From positions 51,986 through 115,985 of the forward strand of contig NZ_QFXK01000032.1 of assembly GCF_003261635.1 (NCBI RefSeq): DNA of 64,000 bases, written 5' to 3'. A model generated the notes under the pieces. The model ran no database searches. It was given only the letters and a program-made list of their open reading frames with translations, and was not told the DNA's origin. Shown piece after piece: positions 42,710-51,127 of this stretch; position 1 is the first letter of the stretch; every line of letters starts with the position of its first letter. Origin of the DNA: Kribbella monticola. Its GTDB lineage: Bacteria > Actinomycetota > Actinomycetes > Propionibacteriales > Kribbellaceae. A program made the translations under genes and the position numbers.

Positions 42710-42811
42710 AACCCACATTTTCAGGGGTTGGCGTCTGAAAATGTGGGTTGTCGCCTTGCATACACGCAGACAACCCACCACCTCAGGGGATGCCCGGTCA
42801 GCCGGTGGGTG
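42710..42811. repeat. Second palindromic-unit array, related to 31307-31456
   Basis: Unit one (42710-42749) is 40 bp with 15-bp perfect arms, AACCCACATTTTCAG and CTGAAAATGTGGGTT. Then comes a 22-nt spacer starting GTCGC, then a second, weaker 40-bp unit from 42772 (AACCCACC ... GGTGGGT). Unit length, spacer length and the GTCGC start equal those of the array at 31307. It may also terminate the SDR message. Confidence 0.8.
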
Positions 42812-42887
42812 CGCCGCGATCTCGGCCGGCGACGTACGGGAGTGAGACGGGTGGCCGGGGCGAGGAGGGGTTTGTCAGACTCGGGGT

Positions 42888-43637
42888 ATGACTTCTTCGC
42901 CGCGCCCTGTTGCCGTTGTCACCGGAGCCAGTAGCGGGATCGGGGCCGCGTCGGCCCGCCGACTCGCCCGGGAAGGGTTCGAGGTGGTGTGCGCGGCCCG
43001 CCGGATGGACCGGATCGAGGCGCTCGCCAAGGAGATCGACGGGCGCGCGGTCCAATGCGACGTCACCTCTCCGGAGGATGTCGCGGCGCTGACCGAAGCC
43101 GTCGGCGATCGGGTCGACCTGCTGCTGAACAATGCGGGCGGGGCCTTCGGATTCGAACCAGTCTCCGAGGCGGATCTCGACGCGTGGCGACGGATGTTCG
43201 AGGTGAACGTGATCGGCGTCGCCGCCGTCACGAAGTCGTTGCTCCCGGCCCTCATCGCGGCCGAGGGCCAGATCATCGTGATGGGCTCCACGGCCGGCCA
43301 GGTCGCCTACGAAGGCGGTGGCGGGTACGTCGCCGCGAAGCACGCCGCCAAGGCCGTCGTCGACACCCTCCGTCTGGAGCTGTACGACCAGCCGGTCCGC
43401 GTCTGCGAGATCGCCCCCGGCATGGTCAAGAGCGAAGGCTTCGCCCTGACCCGCTTCGAAGGCGACCAGGCCAAGGCCGACGCCGTGTACGCCGGCGTCG
43501 CCGAACCCCTCACCTCCGACGACATCGCCGACATCGTCGCCTGGGTCGCCACCCGCCCCGCCCACGTCAACATCGACCGCCTGACAGTCCGCCCCCGAGC
43601 CCAAGCCGCCCAACACAAGGTCCACCGCGTCCAGTAG
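42888..43637 (+). CDS. Short-chain dehydrogenase/reductase, YdfG-like
   Basis: 249 residues. VVTGASSGIGAASA (NADP site, with Arg residues in CAARRMDR favouring NADP), LLNNAGGA, Ser in IIVMGSTAGQ, catalytic Tyr-Lys in GYVAAKHAAK. Similar to serine or 3-hydroxy acid dehydrogenases; the true substrate is unknown. The ATG lies 6 nt after a CAGACT box. Confidence 0.9.
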   Translation: MTSSPRPVAVVTGASSGIGAASARRLAREGFEVVCAARRMDRIEALAKEIDGRAVQCDVTSPEDVAALTEAVGDRVDLLLNNAGGAFGFEPVSEADLDAWRRMFEVNVIGVAAVTKSLLPALIAAEGQIIVMGSTAGQVAYEGGGGYVAAKHAAKAVVDTLRLELYDQPVRVCEIAPGMVKSEGFALTRFEGDQAKADAVYAGVAEPLTSDDIADIVAWVATRPAHVNIDRLTVRPRAQAAQHKVHRVQ

Positions 43638-43643
43638 GCCGGC

Positions 43644-44549
43644 TCAGCCGACCCAACGGCGCTCAACCGGATCCCACCGCGTTTCCGGCGGAGCTTCCCG
43701 AAGCAGACCGTCGCCGAAGGTCACAACGGCATTCATCAATTCCTCGAAGTGCTGAGGAAGATGATCGCCTTCCTGACCGAGGTTCCGCCGATAGGCCGCG
43801 TACGCCGGTGACCTCAGCGTGACGATGGCCGTCACCACCTCCGACAAGGGCACCATCGGCGTACCCCGGAAGAGAACCGTCGCCATCAACGCTGCCCGCA
43901 CACAGGACTGGGTGAAGGCCTGCAAACCAGTCAGCACATAGAGGTCGGCGAAGTCCCGCACCCTGGTGTTGGCCGGCCCCAACGCGATCGCGGTCGCCAA
44001 CTTCTCGGCCAGCACCGTTTCTATCGGGTAGCCGAGTATTTTGATCGGCTCCACTCCCGGCCTCAGCGCCGGCAACTCCACCATGCGAGGACCTGGCGTC
44101 ACCGGATCGCCGAAATTGACGTCGAGCCGGAGCTTCACCGCCGCGGTCGCGATCCGGGCGTCCATCGTGACCCGCACTCCGGCGTACAGAGCATCGTCGC
44201 GAATGAGCCGCGTCGTCAGACTGTCGGTCAGGAACTCGACTCCGTCCTCCGGGTAGTCCGCGGCCGCGATCTCCGCCACCCGAGCAGCGACCACTTCCTG
44301 CTCGCTCTGGAAGTTGCGCGCCAGCGCATCGAGATCTACCGTCGGCCGGCGCCGCCCGAAAGCGGCAAGCAGCATCCCGCCTTTGAGGACGAAATCGTCG
44401 ACGTGTTTCGACCGGCTCAGTCTCGCGAGCCACCGCTCAACGACGTACAGCGTCAGCAACTCCTGGGTCCCGCGGCGCTCGCGGCGTGCTCTGTTCTGCA
44501 AATCGAGGTAAGCACGCCCGGACGGCGTCGAGCGATTGGTGGGAGTCAT
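43644..44549 (-). CDS. AbiEii-type nucleotidyltransferase toxin
   Basis: 301 residues. The DNA polymerase-beta-like nucleotidyltransferase core shows FVLKGGMLLAAFG and RPTVDLDAL (metal-binding Asp pair), with KLRLDVNFGD as the third acidic site and ETVLAEKLATAIAL and RVRDFADLYVL later. AbiEii toxins block growth by nucleotidyl transfer to cellular targets (tRNA in studied relatives). The ATG overlaps the antitoxin stop (ATGA). Confidence 0.9.
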   Translation of the reverse strand: MTPTNRSTPSGRAYLDLQNRARRERRGTQELLTLYVVERWLARLSRSKHVDDFVLKGGMLLAAFGRRRPTVDLDALARNFQSEQEVVAARVAEIAAADYPEDGVEFLTDSLTTRLIRDDALYAGVRVTMDARIATAAVKLRLDVNFGDPVTPGPRMVELPALRPGVEPIKILGYPIETVLAEKLATAIALGPANTRVRDFADLYVLTGLQAFTQSCVRAALMATVLFRGTPMVPLSEVVTAIVTLRSPAYAAYRRNLGQEGDHLPQHFEELMNAVVTFGDGLLREAPPETRWDPVERRWVG

Positions 44550-45136
44550 CCGGCAGAAGCCACGTCGAGGGCTGCTCGCAACGGGCCGTAGACACCTAGT
44601 TTCTCCGCATAATCCAGCAGTACCGCGGGTCGCGCGGCCGGCAGCCGGAGGTATCGCTGCAATGCCGAGTAGGCCACTGCATCACCCCAGCGGTTCCGCA
44701 GACGCATCAGGTCCACGACTGTCCTGGCCGGTTCGTAGACCCGCACCCATTCGTCCGGGGCTGCTTCGAGCCGGGAAAGTCCCAGCTCGAAGGTGGCGGG
44801 ATCGAAACGGAACGCAGTCGTTGGCGGATAGCCGATCTGCGGTGCGCGCGAGCTTCTGGGCACTGCGATCTGCACCGAGGCCGGCAACTCGTCGGTCAGG
44901 TCCTGGGTGGTCGCGGCAGACAGGCAGCAGACGATCCCGCCGGGCACACGATGGGCAACGGCGAGGAGATCGGGAAAGGTCGCCGCCGGGGCATCCGTCC
45001 GGCGAAAGACCCCTCGGGACAACTCGACGATCTGCCCGCTGTCACGCCACTTGTACAAATCGCGCGGGTGCACTCCGAGGGCACGAGCCGACCTGGTGGC
45101 GAAGGTCCTCGGCAGGCGGCTCTCCAGCTCACTCAT
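44546..45136 (-). CDS. AbiEi-type antitoxin
   Basis: 196 residues. N-terminal winged HTH (ATRSARALGVHPRDLYKWRDSGQIVELSRGVFRRTD) and the C-terminal AbiEi domain (CCLSAATTQDLTDELP, VYEPARTVVDLMRLRNRWG, ALQRYLRLP). Members repress their own operon by binding inverted repeats; one spans this start codon. The frame is open to 45241, but the ATG at 45136 begins the HTH fold. Confidence 0.85.
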   Translation of the reverse strand: MSELESRLPRTFATRSARALGVHPRDLYKWRDSGQIVELSRGVFRRTDAPAATFPDLLAVAHRVPGGIVCCLSAATTQDLTDELPASVQIAVPRSSRAPQIGYPPTTAFRFDPATFELGLSRLEAAPDEWVRVYEPARTVVDLMRLRNRWGDAVAYSALQRYLRLPAARPAVLLDYAEKLGVYGPLRAALDVASAG

Positions 45137-45185
45137 GGATAAAAGTGTTACATGGCATTGCAGTGCGTGTGACATATTTATCCAT
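45135..45185. promoter_or_regulatory. AbiE operon operator candidate
   Basis: ATGGATAAA (45135-45143) and TTTATCCAT (45177-45185) form a 9-bp perfect inverted repeat with 33 nt between. GTGT/ACA half-repeats lie inside. The region is markedly AT-rich and covers the antitoxin start codon. Confidence 0.5.
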
Positions 45186-45265
45186 CCCCCAGGCTGTGAC
45201 CTTGCCGTTACATTTAACCCTGAGTAATCACTCCATCGCAAATCCGCGAAACGATCCCCGGTGTA

Positions 45266-45901
45266 TCAGCGGGCGCGGAGGCGGTCGGGTGGTGGGGATT
45301 GGATCGGGAGGGGTGTGGTGGGGGCGGGGAGGGCGTAGCCGGCGTACAGGCGGTGGCGGATTGCTTCCAAGGGGAAGGTGCTCGGGTAGATCGCCATCTT
45401 CACGGTGATGCCCTCGAGGGTTGCTCTGAGCAACATTTCTTCGACGGTGGGGTCGGGGGCGCCGCGGGCGGCGAAGATCGAGCGGATGGCGTCTTCGACC
45501 TGGGACAGGCGGGGTGACTTGGCGGCTTCCACCTCGGCGAAGACGGGGTGTGTGCCGGGCTGCATCATCAGCGAGATCGCGAGGCGCTGGATCGGCAGGG
45601 TCGAGGCGGCTGCCATCAGGGCGCCGTCGATGATGCCGGCCAGCCGTTCGTCCGGCGTACCGGGGAGTTCGATGATGCCGGCGATGCCGTCGAGCCAGCG
45701 GTCGAGCAGTTCGGCGGCCAGCCGGGTCTTGCCGGGGAAGTAGTAGGTGACCAGCCCGCGGGACACTCCGGCCCGCTCCGTGACGTCGGAGATCGAGGCG
45801 GCCTCGTAGCCCTTCTCGGCGAACACCTCGAGCGCGGCCGCGAGGATGCGTTCGCGGGACTTCTCCCGCAACTCGGAGTTGGTACTGGCGGAGCGTGGCA
45901 A
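45266..45901 (-). CDS. TetR/AcrR family transcriptional regulator
   Basis: About 211 residues. HTH: RILAAALEVFAEKGYEAASISDVTERAGVSRGLVTYYFPGKTRLAAELL. The C-terminal part is a ligand domain with no recognised signature. The start is uncertain: the frame is open to 46159. The TTG at 45901 gives a typical TetR N-terminus (MPRSASTNSELREKSR) with AGAAAGG 12 nt upstream. Another TTG is at 45925. Confidence 0.82.
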   Translation of the reverse strand: MPRSASTNSELREKSRERILAAALEVFAEKGYEAASISDVTERAGVSRGLVTYYFPGKTRLAAELLDRWLDGIAGIIELPGTPDERLAGIIDGALMAAASTLPIQRLAISLMMQPGTHPVFAEVEAAKSPRLSQVEDAIRSIFAARGAPDPTVEEMLLRATLEGITVKMAIYPSTFPLEAIRHRLYAGYALPAPTTPLPIQSPPPDRLRAR

Positions 45902-46227
45902 GCGGATCGCTGCCCTTTCTTCCAACCCGGAAAGTCGATCCGAGGCGCTCGGACCCCGGCCGGGCCGAGCAACCCCCCACGGACACTCGGCACGCCCGGG
46001 GCCGCCCCCGAAACCTGCGGCCGCGGATCGCGACGCACTTATAGACTGTACGGACAGCGAACGAATGTCACAACCGGTTTCGTGGACACCGTGTGTCACC
46101 GGTACCATGGACCGGCTGCGCCCTGCCTGTCGAGTGGCACGTAGATCCCCCGTAGCCACCGCCTGAACCCATCTGGCCGAACGCCTCGCAGGCCGACGCC
46201 GACGAATTATGCTTGGAGCGCTTCCGC
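45902..46227. other. Divergent spacer between the TetR and typA genes
   Basis: 326 bp. It holds CTGTACGGACAG (46046-46057, CTGT/ACAG arms), which may be the TetR operator, next to an AT-rich ACTTATAGACTG stretch, and a TATGCT box (46208-46213) 14 nt before the typA ATG. The TetR reading frame runs through the left part but lacks a convincing start there. Confidence 0.45.
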
Positions 46228-48090
46228 ATGCCCCTCCGTAATGATCTGCGCAACGTGGCCATCGTGGCCCACGTCGACCACGGGAAGACCACCCTGGTCG
46301 ACGCGATGCTGTGGCAGTCCGGCGCGTTCGGAGCCCACCAGCACGTCGACGAGCGGGCGATGGACTCCGGCGACCTGGAGCGTGAGAAGGGCATCACTAT
46401 CCTCGCCAAGAACACCGCCGTCCGGCACAAGATGGCCAACGGCGAGCAGATGACGCTGAACATCATCGACACCCCCGGCCACGCCGACTTCGGTGGTGAG
46501 GTCGAGCGCGGCCTGTCGATGGTCGACGCGATCGTCCTGCTGGTGGACGCTTCCGAGGGCCCGCTGCCGCAGACGCGGTTCGTACTGCGTAAGGCGCTGG
46601 CCCGCAACATGCCGGTCATCCTGGTCGTGAACAAGGTCGACCGTCCGGACGCCCGGATCGCCGAGGTCGTCGACGAGACCTATGAACTGTTCCTGGACCT
46701 GCTCGACCACGACGCCGACCAGAGCGCGCTCGACTTCCCGGTCGTCTACGCCTCGGCCCGGGCCGGCCGCGCCTCGCTGAACCAGCCGGCCGACGGCGGC
46801 CTGCCGGATTCGGAGGACCTCGAGCCGCTGTTCGAGACGATCCTGGCGAACGTACCGGCCCCGTCGTACACCGAAGGCGCTCCGCTGCAGGCCCACGTCA
46901 CCAACCTGGACGCCTCCCCGTTCCTCGGCCGGCTCGCGCTGGTCCGGGTGCACGAGGGCACCCTGAAGAAGGGCGCGCAGGTCGCGTGGTGCAAGCACGA
47001 CGGCTCGATCCAGAAGGTCAAGATCACCGAGCTGCTGATCACCGAGGCGCTCGAGCGGGTGCCCGGCGACTCGGCCGGGCCGGGTGACATCGTCGCGATC
47101 GCCGGCATCCCGGAGATCATGATCGGCGACACCCTGGCCGACCCCGACGACCCGAAGCCGCTGCCGCTGATCACCGTGGACGAGCCGGCCATCTCGATGA
47201 CGATCGGTACCAACACCTCGCCGCTGGCCGGCCGGATCAAGGGCACCAAGGTCACCGCCCGGCTGGTCAAGGACCGCCTCGACCGCGAACTGGTCGGCAA
47301 CGTGTCGCTGAAGGTGCTGCCGACCGAGCGTCCCGACACCTGGGAGGTGCAGGGCCGTGGCGAGCTGGCACTGGCCATCCTGGTCGAGCAGATGCGCCGC
47401 GAGGGGTACGAGCTGACCGTCGGCAAGCCGCAGGTGGTCGCCAAGGAGATCAACGGCAAGCGGCACGAGCCGGTCGAGCGACTGACGATCGACTGCCCCG
47501 AGGAGTACCTCGGCACCGTCACGCAGCTGCTCGCGGTCCGCAAGGGCCGGATGGAGCAGATGACCAACCACGGCACCGGCTGGGTCCGGATGGAGTTCCT
47601 GGTGCCGGCGCGTGGCCTGATCGGCTTCCGCACCGAGTTCCTCACCGACACCCGCGGTACGGGTATCGCGCACCACGTCTTCGAGGGTTACGAGCCCTGG
47701 TTCGGCGAGCTACGCACCCGCCCGTCGGGGTCACTGGTCTCCGACCGCACCGGCGTCACCACGTCGTACGCGATGGTGAACCTGCAGGAGCGCGGCACGA
47801 TGTTCTGCGAGCCGGGCACCGATGTCTACGAGGGCATGGTCGTCGGCGAGAACTCGCGCGCCGACGACATGGACGTGAACATCACCCGTGAGAAGAAGAT
47901 GACCAACGTCCGGTCGAACGCGGACGAGTTCGAGAAGCTCGTCCCGGCCCGCAAGCTGTCGCTCGAGCAGTCGCTGGAGTTCTGCCGCGAGGACGAGTGT
48001 GTCGAGGTGACTCCGGATGCCGTCCGCATCCGGAAGGTCGCGCTGACGCAGATCGAGCGCGCGAAGCTCGGCCGCAAGAGCAAGGCCTGA
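46228..48090 (+). CDS. typA: Translational GTPase TypA/BipA
   Basis: A ribosome-associated GTPase involved in assembly and stress adaptation, 620 residues (normal length). G1 AHVDHGKTT, the switch I region with REKGITILAKN, G3 DTPGHADFGGE, G4 VNKVDRPDAR, then the EF-G-like domains and the TypA-specific C-terminus (GRMEQMTNHGTGWVRMEFLVPARGLIGFRTEF). The ATG at 46228 is preferred over an in-frame TTG at 46213; GGAG lies 9 nt upstream. Confidence 0.96.
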   Translation: MPLRNDLRNVAIVAHVDHGKTTLVDAMLWQSGAFGAHQHVDERAMDSGDLEREKGITILAKNTAVRHKMANGEQMTLNIIDTPGHADFGGEVERGLSMVDAIVLLVDASEGPLPQTRFVLRKALARNMPVILVVNKVDRPDARIAEVVDETYELFLDLLDHDADQSALDFPVVYASARAGRASLNQPADGGLPDSEDLEPLFETILANVPAPSYTEGAPLQAHVTNLDASPFLGRLALVRVHEGTLKKGAQVAWCKHDGSIQKVKITELLITEALERVPGDSAGPGDIVAIAGIPEIMIGDTLADPDDPKPLPLITVDEPAISMTIGTNTSPLAGRIKGTKVTARLVKDRLDRELVGNVSLKVLPTERPDTWEVQGRGELALAILVEQMRREGYELTVGKPQVVAKEINGKRHEPVERLTIDCPEEYLGTVTQLLAVRKGRMEQMTNHGTGWVRMEFLVPARGLIGFRTEFLTDTRGTGIAHHVFEGYEPWFGELRTRPSGSLVSDRTGVTTSYAMVNLQERGTMFCEPGTDVYEGMVVGENSRADDMDVNITREKKMTNVRSNADEFEKLVPARKLSLEQSLEFCREDECVEVTPDAVRIRKVALTQIERAKLGRKSKA

Positions 48091-48272
48091 GTTTCGGGCT
48101 GCAGGGCCTGAGTTTTTTGTCTGTGGGGCTCGATAGGCTGAGCCCAACGCGGTGGTCGCTGACCTGGTTGAGGATCCGGCGGGGAGAAAGTTTCGGATCG
48201 TTATCAACCAGGCGGGCCGCCGCTGCGTCTGTCTAGTTGAAAGTCACTCAGTTGGGGGAAGGAAAAAGAGAC

Positions 48273-48860
48273 ATGAGCATTCTGCGTAAGCTCGGCGCCA
48301 CCACGACGGCAGTCGCGATGTTGGGTGTAGGCGTTCTGACGGCCGCCACGGCGGAAGCCGCCGCACCTGTCGCCCAGGCCGCACCGGTTCTGGCGGCAGC
48401 GCCGAAGGTTGCGCCCAAGGCTGTCGTCGCGCCGAAGGTCGCCACGAAGTCGACGGCCGCCAGCACGCTGGTACCGGGCAAGCTGCGGCTGGACAAGCGC
48501 TGCATGACCGGCCGGATCCTCTGCTCGAACAAGAAGACCCGCAAGCTCGTCTTCATGGTCAACGGCAAGCTCCAGGCCGTCGTCGACGCCCGCTACGGCG
48601 CGCCGCGGACGCCGACCCGGAACGGCAGCTTCAAGGTCTACCGCAAGTCGAAGAACCGCGTGTCCTCGCTGTACAAGTCGCCGATGCCGTACGCGATGTT
48701 CTTCAGCGGCGGCGAAGCGATCCACTACTCGGCCGACTTCCGCGCCCGCGGCTACAACGGCGCGTCGCACGGCTGCCTGAACGTCCGCGACAAGGCCAAG
48801 CTCGCTTGGATCTTCGCGCGCGTCCCGGTCGGCACCAAGGTGCTCATCTACAGCGCCTGA
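48273..48860 (+). CDS. L,D-transpeptidase (YkuD domain), first copy
   Basis: 195 residues. Signal peptide (cleavage near AEA-AA), an Ala/Pro/Lys-rich spacer, then a YkuD domain whose active site is IHYSADFRARGYNGASHGCLNVRD (His, then Cys in SHGC). It should form 3-3 peptidoglycan cross-links or anchor proteins outside the membrane. The ATG follows GGGGGAAGGA. Catalytic region closely resembles the second copy at 49590. Confidence 0.92.
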   Translation: MSILRKLGATTTAVAMLGVGVLTAATAEAAAPVAQAAPVLAAAPKVAPKAVVAPKVATKSTAASTLVPGKLRLDKRCMTGRILCSNKKTRKLVFMVNGKLQAVVDARYGAPRTPTRNGSFKVYRKSKNRVSSLYKSPMPYAMFFSGGEAIHYSADFRARGYNGASHGCLNVRDKAKLAWIFARVPVGTKVLIYSA

Positions 48861-48866
48861 TCGGTA

Positions 48867-49406
48867 CTACGACTTGCGCGGCGGCCCGGATTCCGGGTCG
48901 CCGCGTTCTTCGTTCTCCAGCGCCTTCGCGAACGCCTCGTACAACCGCGGATTGATGAGGCAGAAGGTCGCCTGGGTCACCTCGGTCGGCGTACGAAGCA
49001 AGGTCCGTACTGCGATGTCGGCTGCTTCCTGCCCGGGCCAGCCGTAGATCCCTGCCGACACGGCCGGCAGCGTCAGACGGCGTACGGACAGCTCGTCGGC
49101 GATCCGCAGCGCGTTGCGGTAGGCGGACTCCAGCAATGCGGGATCGCGCTGCCCGGCGACGTAGTTGGGGCCGACGACATGGATCACGTACTGCGCGGGC
49201 AGGTCGCCCGCTGTCGTCCAGCCGGCCTGGCCGGTGGGCACCCCGTGCGGGTACCGCTCGATGCACTCGGCCAGGATCGACGGCCCACCGGCTCGGTGGA
49301 TGGCTCCGTCGACGCCGCCCCCGCCGCGGAGGGCATGGTGGGCCGCGTTGACGATCGCGTCGGTGGCGACCGTGGTGATGTCGTCGGTACTGAGCACGAT
49401 CTCCAT
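48867..49406 (-). CDS. Macro-domain ADP-ribosyl hydrolase/binder
   Basis: 179 residues. ADP-ribose-binding loops: DAIVNAAHHALRGGGGVDGAIHRAGG and VSAGIYGWPGQEAADIAVRTL. The LPAQYVIHVVGPNY strand is typical of MacroD/YmdB-type O-acetyl-ADP-ribose or protein ADP-ribose hydrolases. The ATG follows AAGGAGGAG. It converges with the first and is divergent from the second L,D-transpeptidase gene; no functional link is evident. Confidence 0.92.
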   Translation of the reverse strand: MEIVLSTDDITTVATDAIVNAAHHALRGGGGVDGAIHRAGGPSILAECIERYPHGVPTGQAGWTTAGDLPAQYVIHVVGPNYVAGQRDPALLESAYRNALRIADELSVRRLTLPAVSAGIYGWPGQEAADIAVRTLLRTPTEVTQATFCLINPRLYEAFAKALENEERGDPESGPPRKS

Positions 49407-49589
49407 CGAGCTCCTCCTTGTGTGACAGGTCACGAACTGCTCACGAGAGGTGACCCGGTTGTGTTCTGCAACCTACGCTGGGCGCGCACCGGGGTGACAG
49501 TCCGGTACCCGGCGCCCGCCCGGCGCCAACCAAGCGGTCCGTGAGGGCGTCCCGGCTCAGGTGGGGCAGATCGACCACGAAGGGTTCCG

Positions 49590-50417
49590 ATGCGTTTCTT
49601 CCGCAAGGCGCCGGCCTTCCGCCGCGTGCTGGCCGCAGCCGTCGTCACGGCCGTGAGCGGCGCCGTGGCCGGTGCCGCAACGCCGGCGACCGCGGCACCC
49701 TCGTCGACTACCTCGACTACCTCGACCGCCTCGACGACTGTGCCGTTCGAGGTGTCGGGTGAGTTGCCGATCTATCCCAAGGCGCTGTGGCGCAACGGTT
49801 CCAGCGGCGCCGACGTACGCAAGGTGGAAGCGCGCCTCGTCCAGCTCAAACTGCTCACCAAGCAGTACCAGGACGACTCCTTCGGGACGATGACTCGCGC
49901 CGCGGTGAAGAAGTTCCAGACCGCGCACGGGATCCCGCCGCTCGGCTATGTCGACCAGAACACCTGGACGAAGCTGACCGCCGCCACCCACGAACCGACC
50001 GAGACCGAACTCTTCCCACCCGCACCCGTCGTCGACGGCAAGAAACTCGACCAGCGATGCGCGACCGGGGTCGCTCTCTGCATCGACAAGACCAGCCGCA
50101 AACTACGCTACGTCGTCGACGGCGTCGTCAAGATGACGATGGACGTCCGCTTCGGCGCCCAGAAGACCGCAACCCGCGAAGGCAGCTTCACCGTCGGCTG
50201 GAAGAGCATCGACCACGTCTCCAAGCTCTACGACTCGAAGATGCCCTACGCGATGTTCTTCAGCGGCGGCCAAGCCGTCCACTACTCCTCCGACTTCGCC
50301 GCCCGAGGCTACGCCGGCGCCTCCCATGGCTGCGTCAACGTCCGAGACCTCACCAAAATCAAGTCCCTCTTCGCCCAAGTCCACGTAGGCGACAAGGTCA
50401 TCGTCTACCGCTCATAA
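49590..50417 (+). CDS. L,D-transpeptidase with peptidoglycan-binding domain, second copy
   Basis: 275 residues. Signal peptide (cleavage near ATAA), Thr/Ser linker, a PG_binding_1 three-helix domain (GSSGADVRKVEARLVQLKLL ... AVKKFQTAHGIPPLGYVDQNTW), and a YkuD domain with VHYSSDFAARGYAGASHGCVNVRD. The catalytic part closely resembles the first copy; the added wall-binding module should position it on glycan strands. Confidence 0.94.
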   Translation: MRFFRKAPAFRRVLAAAVVTAVSGAVAGAATPATAAPSSTTSTTSTASTTVPFEVSGELPIYPKALWRNGSSGADVRKVEARLVQLKLLTKQYQDDSFGTMTRAAVKKFQTAHGIPPLGYVDQNTWTKLTAATHEPTETELFPPAPVVDGKKLDQRCATGVALCIDKTSRKLRYVVDGVVKMTMDVRFGAQKTATREGSFTVGWKSIDHVSKLYDSKMPYAMFFSGGQAVHYSSDFAARGYAGASHGCVNVRDLTKIKSLFAQVHVGDKVIVYRS

Positions 50418-50426
50418 CTTCCGTTC

Positions 50427-50510
50427 GTACTACGGGGAAAGATCCCCCGCCTCGCGCCTCCTCCGTCGGCCGCTCAACCCACCCCAGGACGCCGCTCCTC
50501 CGTCGCAGCT
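50427..50510 (+). repeat. Dispersed ~80-bp intergenic repeat, copy after the L,D-transpeptidase
   Basis: GTACTACGGGGAAAGATCCCCC, CGCGCCTCCTCCGTCGGCCG, CACCCCAGGA, CGCCGCTCCTCCGTCGC occur in the same order and spacing as at 34000-34080. It lies between convergent genes. Confidence 0.7.
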
Positions 50511-50547
50511 CGTCGTCGGCGGGCGCAGTCTGCATGCGCTGCCAGGG

Positions 50548-50964
50548 TCACCCAGCGGTTTCGAACCAGGAGCTCCAGAGGTTGGTCGTGGGACCGGTGC
50601 GTTGCGGTTGCGCCGGGCCGGTCGGCCGAACCTCGGTCCGGCCTCCGTTCCAAGAGACCACGAAGACCCCGCTCGCGGGTGGCCCGTCCCAGCCCGCCCA
50701 GCCAACTGGCGCAATCGCCTTCTCGCCCGGCCTCAGCACGACATATCCGGGGATGCGAGCCTCCAGCGACACCACCCCTATGGCGTCCAGCGGTTCCCCG
50801 TCGGCGCCCAGCGGCATGAGTCCCGGCTTGCCAGTCAGCGTGACGGGATGTTCACAGATATTGACCGCTTCGAGCGTGCCTTCCAGTCCACCAGACGTCT
50901 CCTGCCACGCGAGTTTGAACTCGACTTCACCGGCCTCTGCCTCTACTGCCTCGACCTCGTTCAT
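50548..50964 (-). CDS. DUF4232-like protein without signal peptide
   Basis: About 138 residues. The beta-sandwich pattern of DUF4232 is recognisable: LEAVNICEHPVTLTGKPGLMPLGADGEPLDA, then YVVLRPGEKAIAPVGWAGW and FVVSWNGG. Most relatives are secreted or lipoproteins; this one has no signal peptide, so either the start is misjudged or it is cytosolic. The ATG at 50964 lies 6 nt after GATGCT; a GTG at 50988 is possible. Function unknown. Confidence 0.62.
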   Translation of the reverse strand: MNEVEAVEAEAGEVEFKLAWQETSGGLEGTLEAVNICEHPVTLTGKPGLMPLGADGEPLDAIGVVSLEARIPGYVVLRPGEKAIAPVGWAGWDGPPASGVFVVSWNGGRTEVRPTGPAQPQRTGPTTNLWSSWFETAG

Positions 50965-51127
50965 AGCTCCAGCATCCCCTGCACCCACGTCAGCGCGGCA
51001 GCCTCTCCGTCAGTGGTAGCCGGGAACGCGGCGGCGCAGCGGACTGTGGGTTCAAGAGGAGGGCGGCTGCTAGCCGCATGGCGTATCACGCGCCTGGGGC
51101 CGCCGCGAGCGGGACGAGCGGGCGGAA

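Noticed and set aside
46207..47676. A 489-codon minus-strand frame across typA
   Set aside because: Antisense shadow of typA, with His/Asp/Arg-rich sequence typical of reversed GC-rich codons.
48091..48130. Terminator after typA
   Set aside because: There is a T-run (GAGTTTTTTG) and a repeated GGCCTGAGTTT, but no convincing stem.
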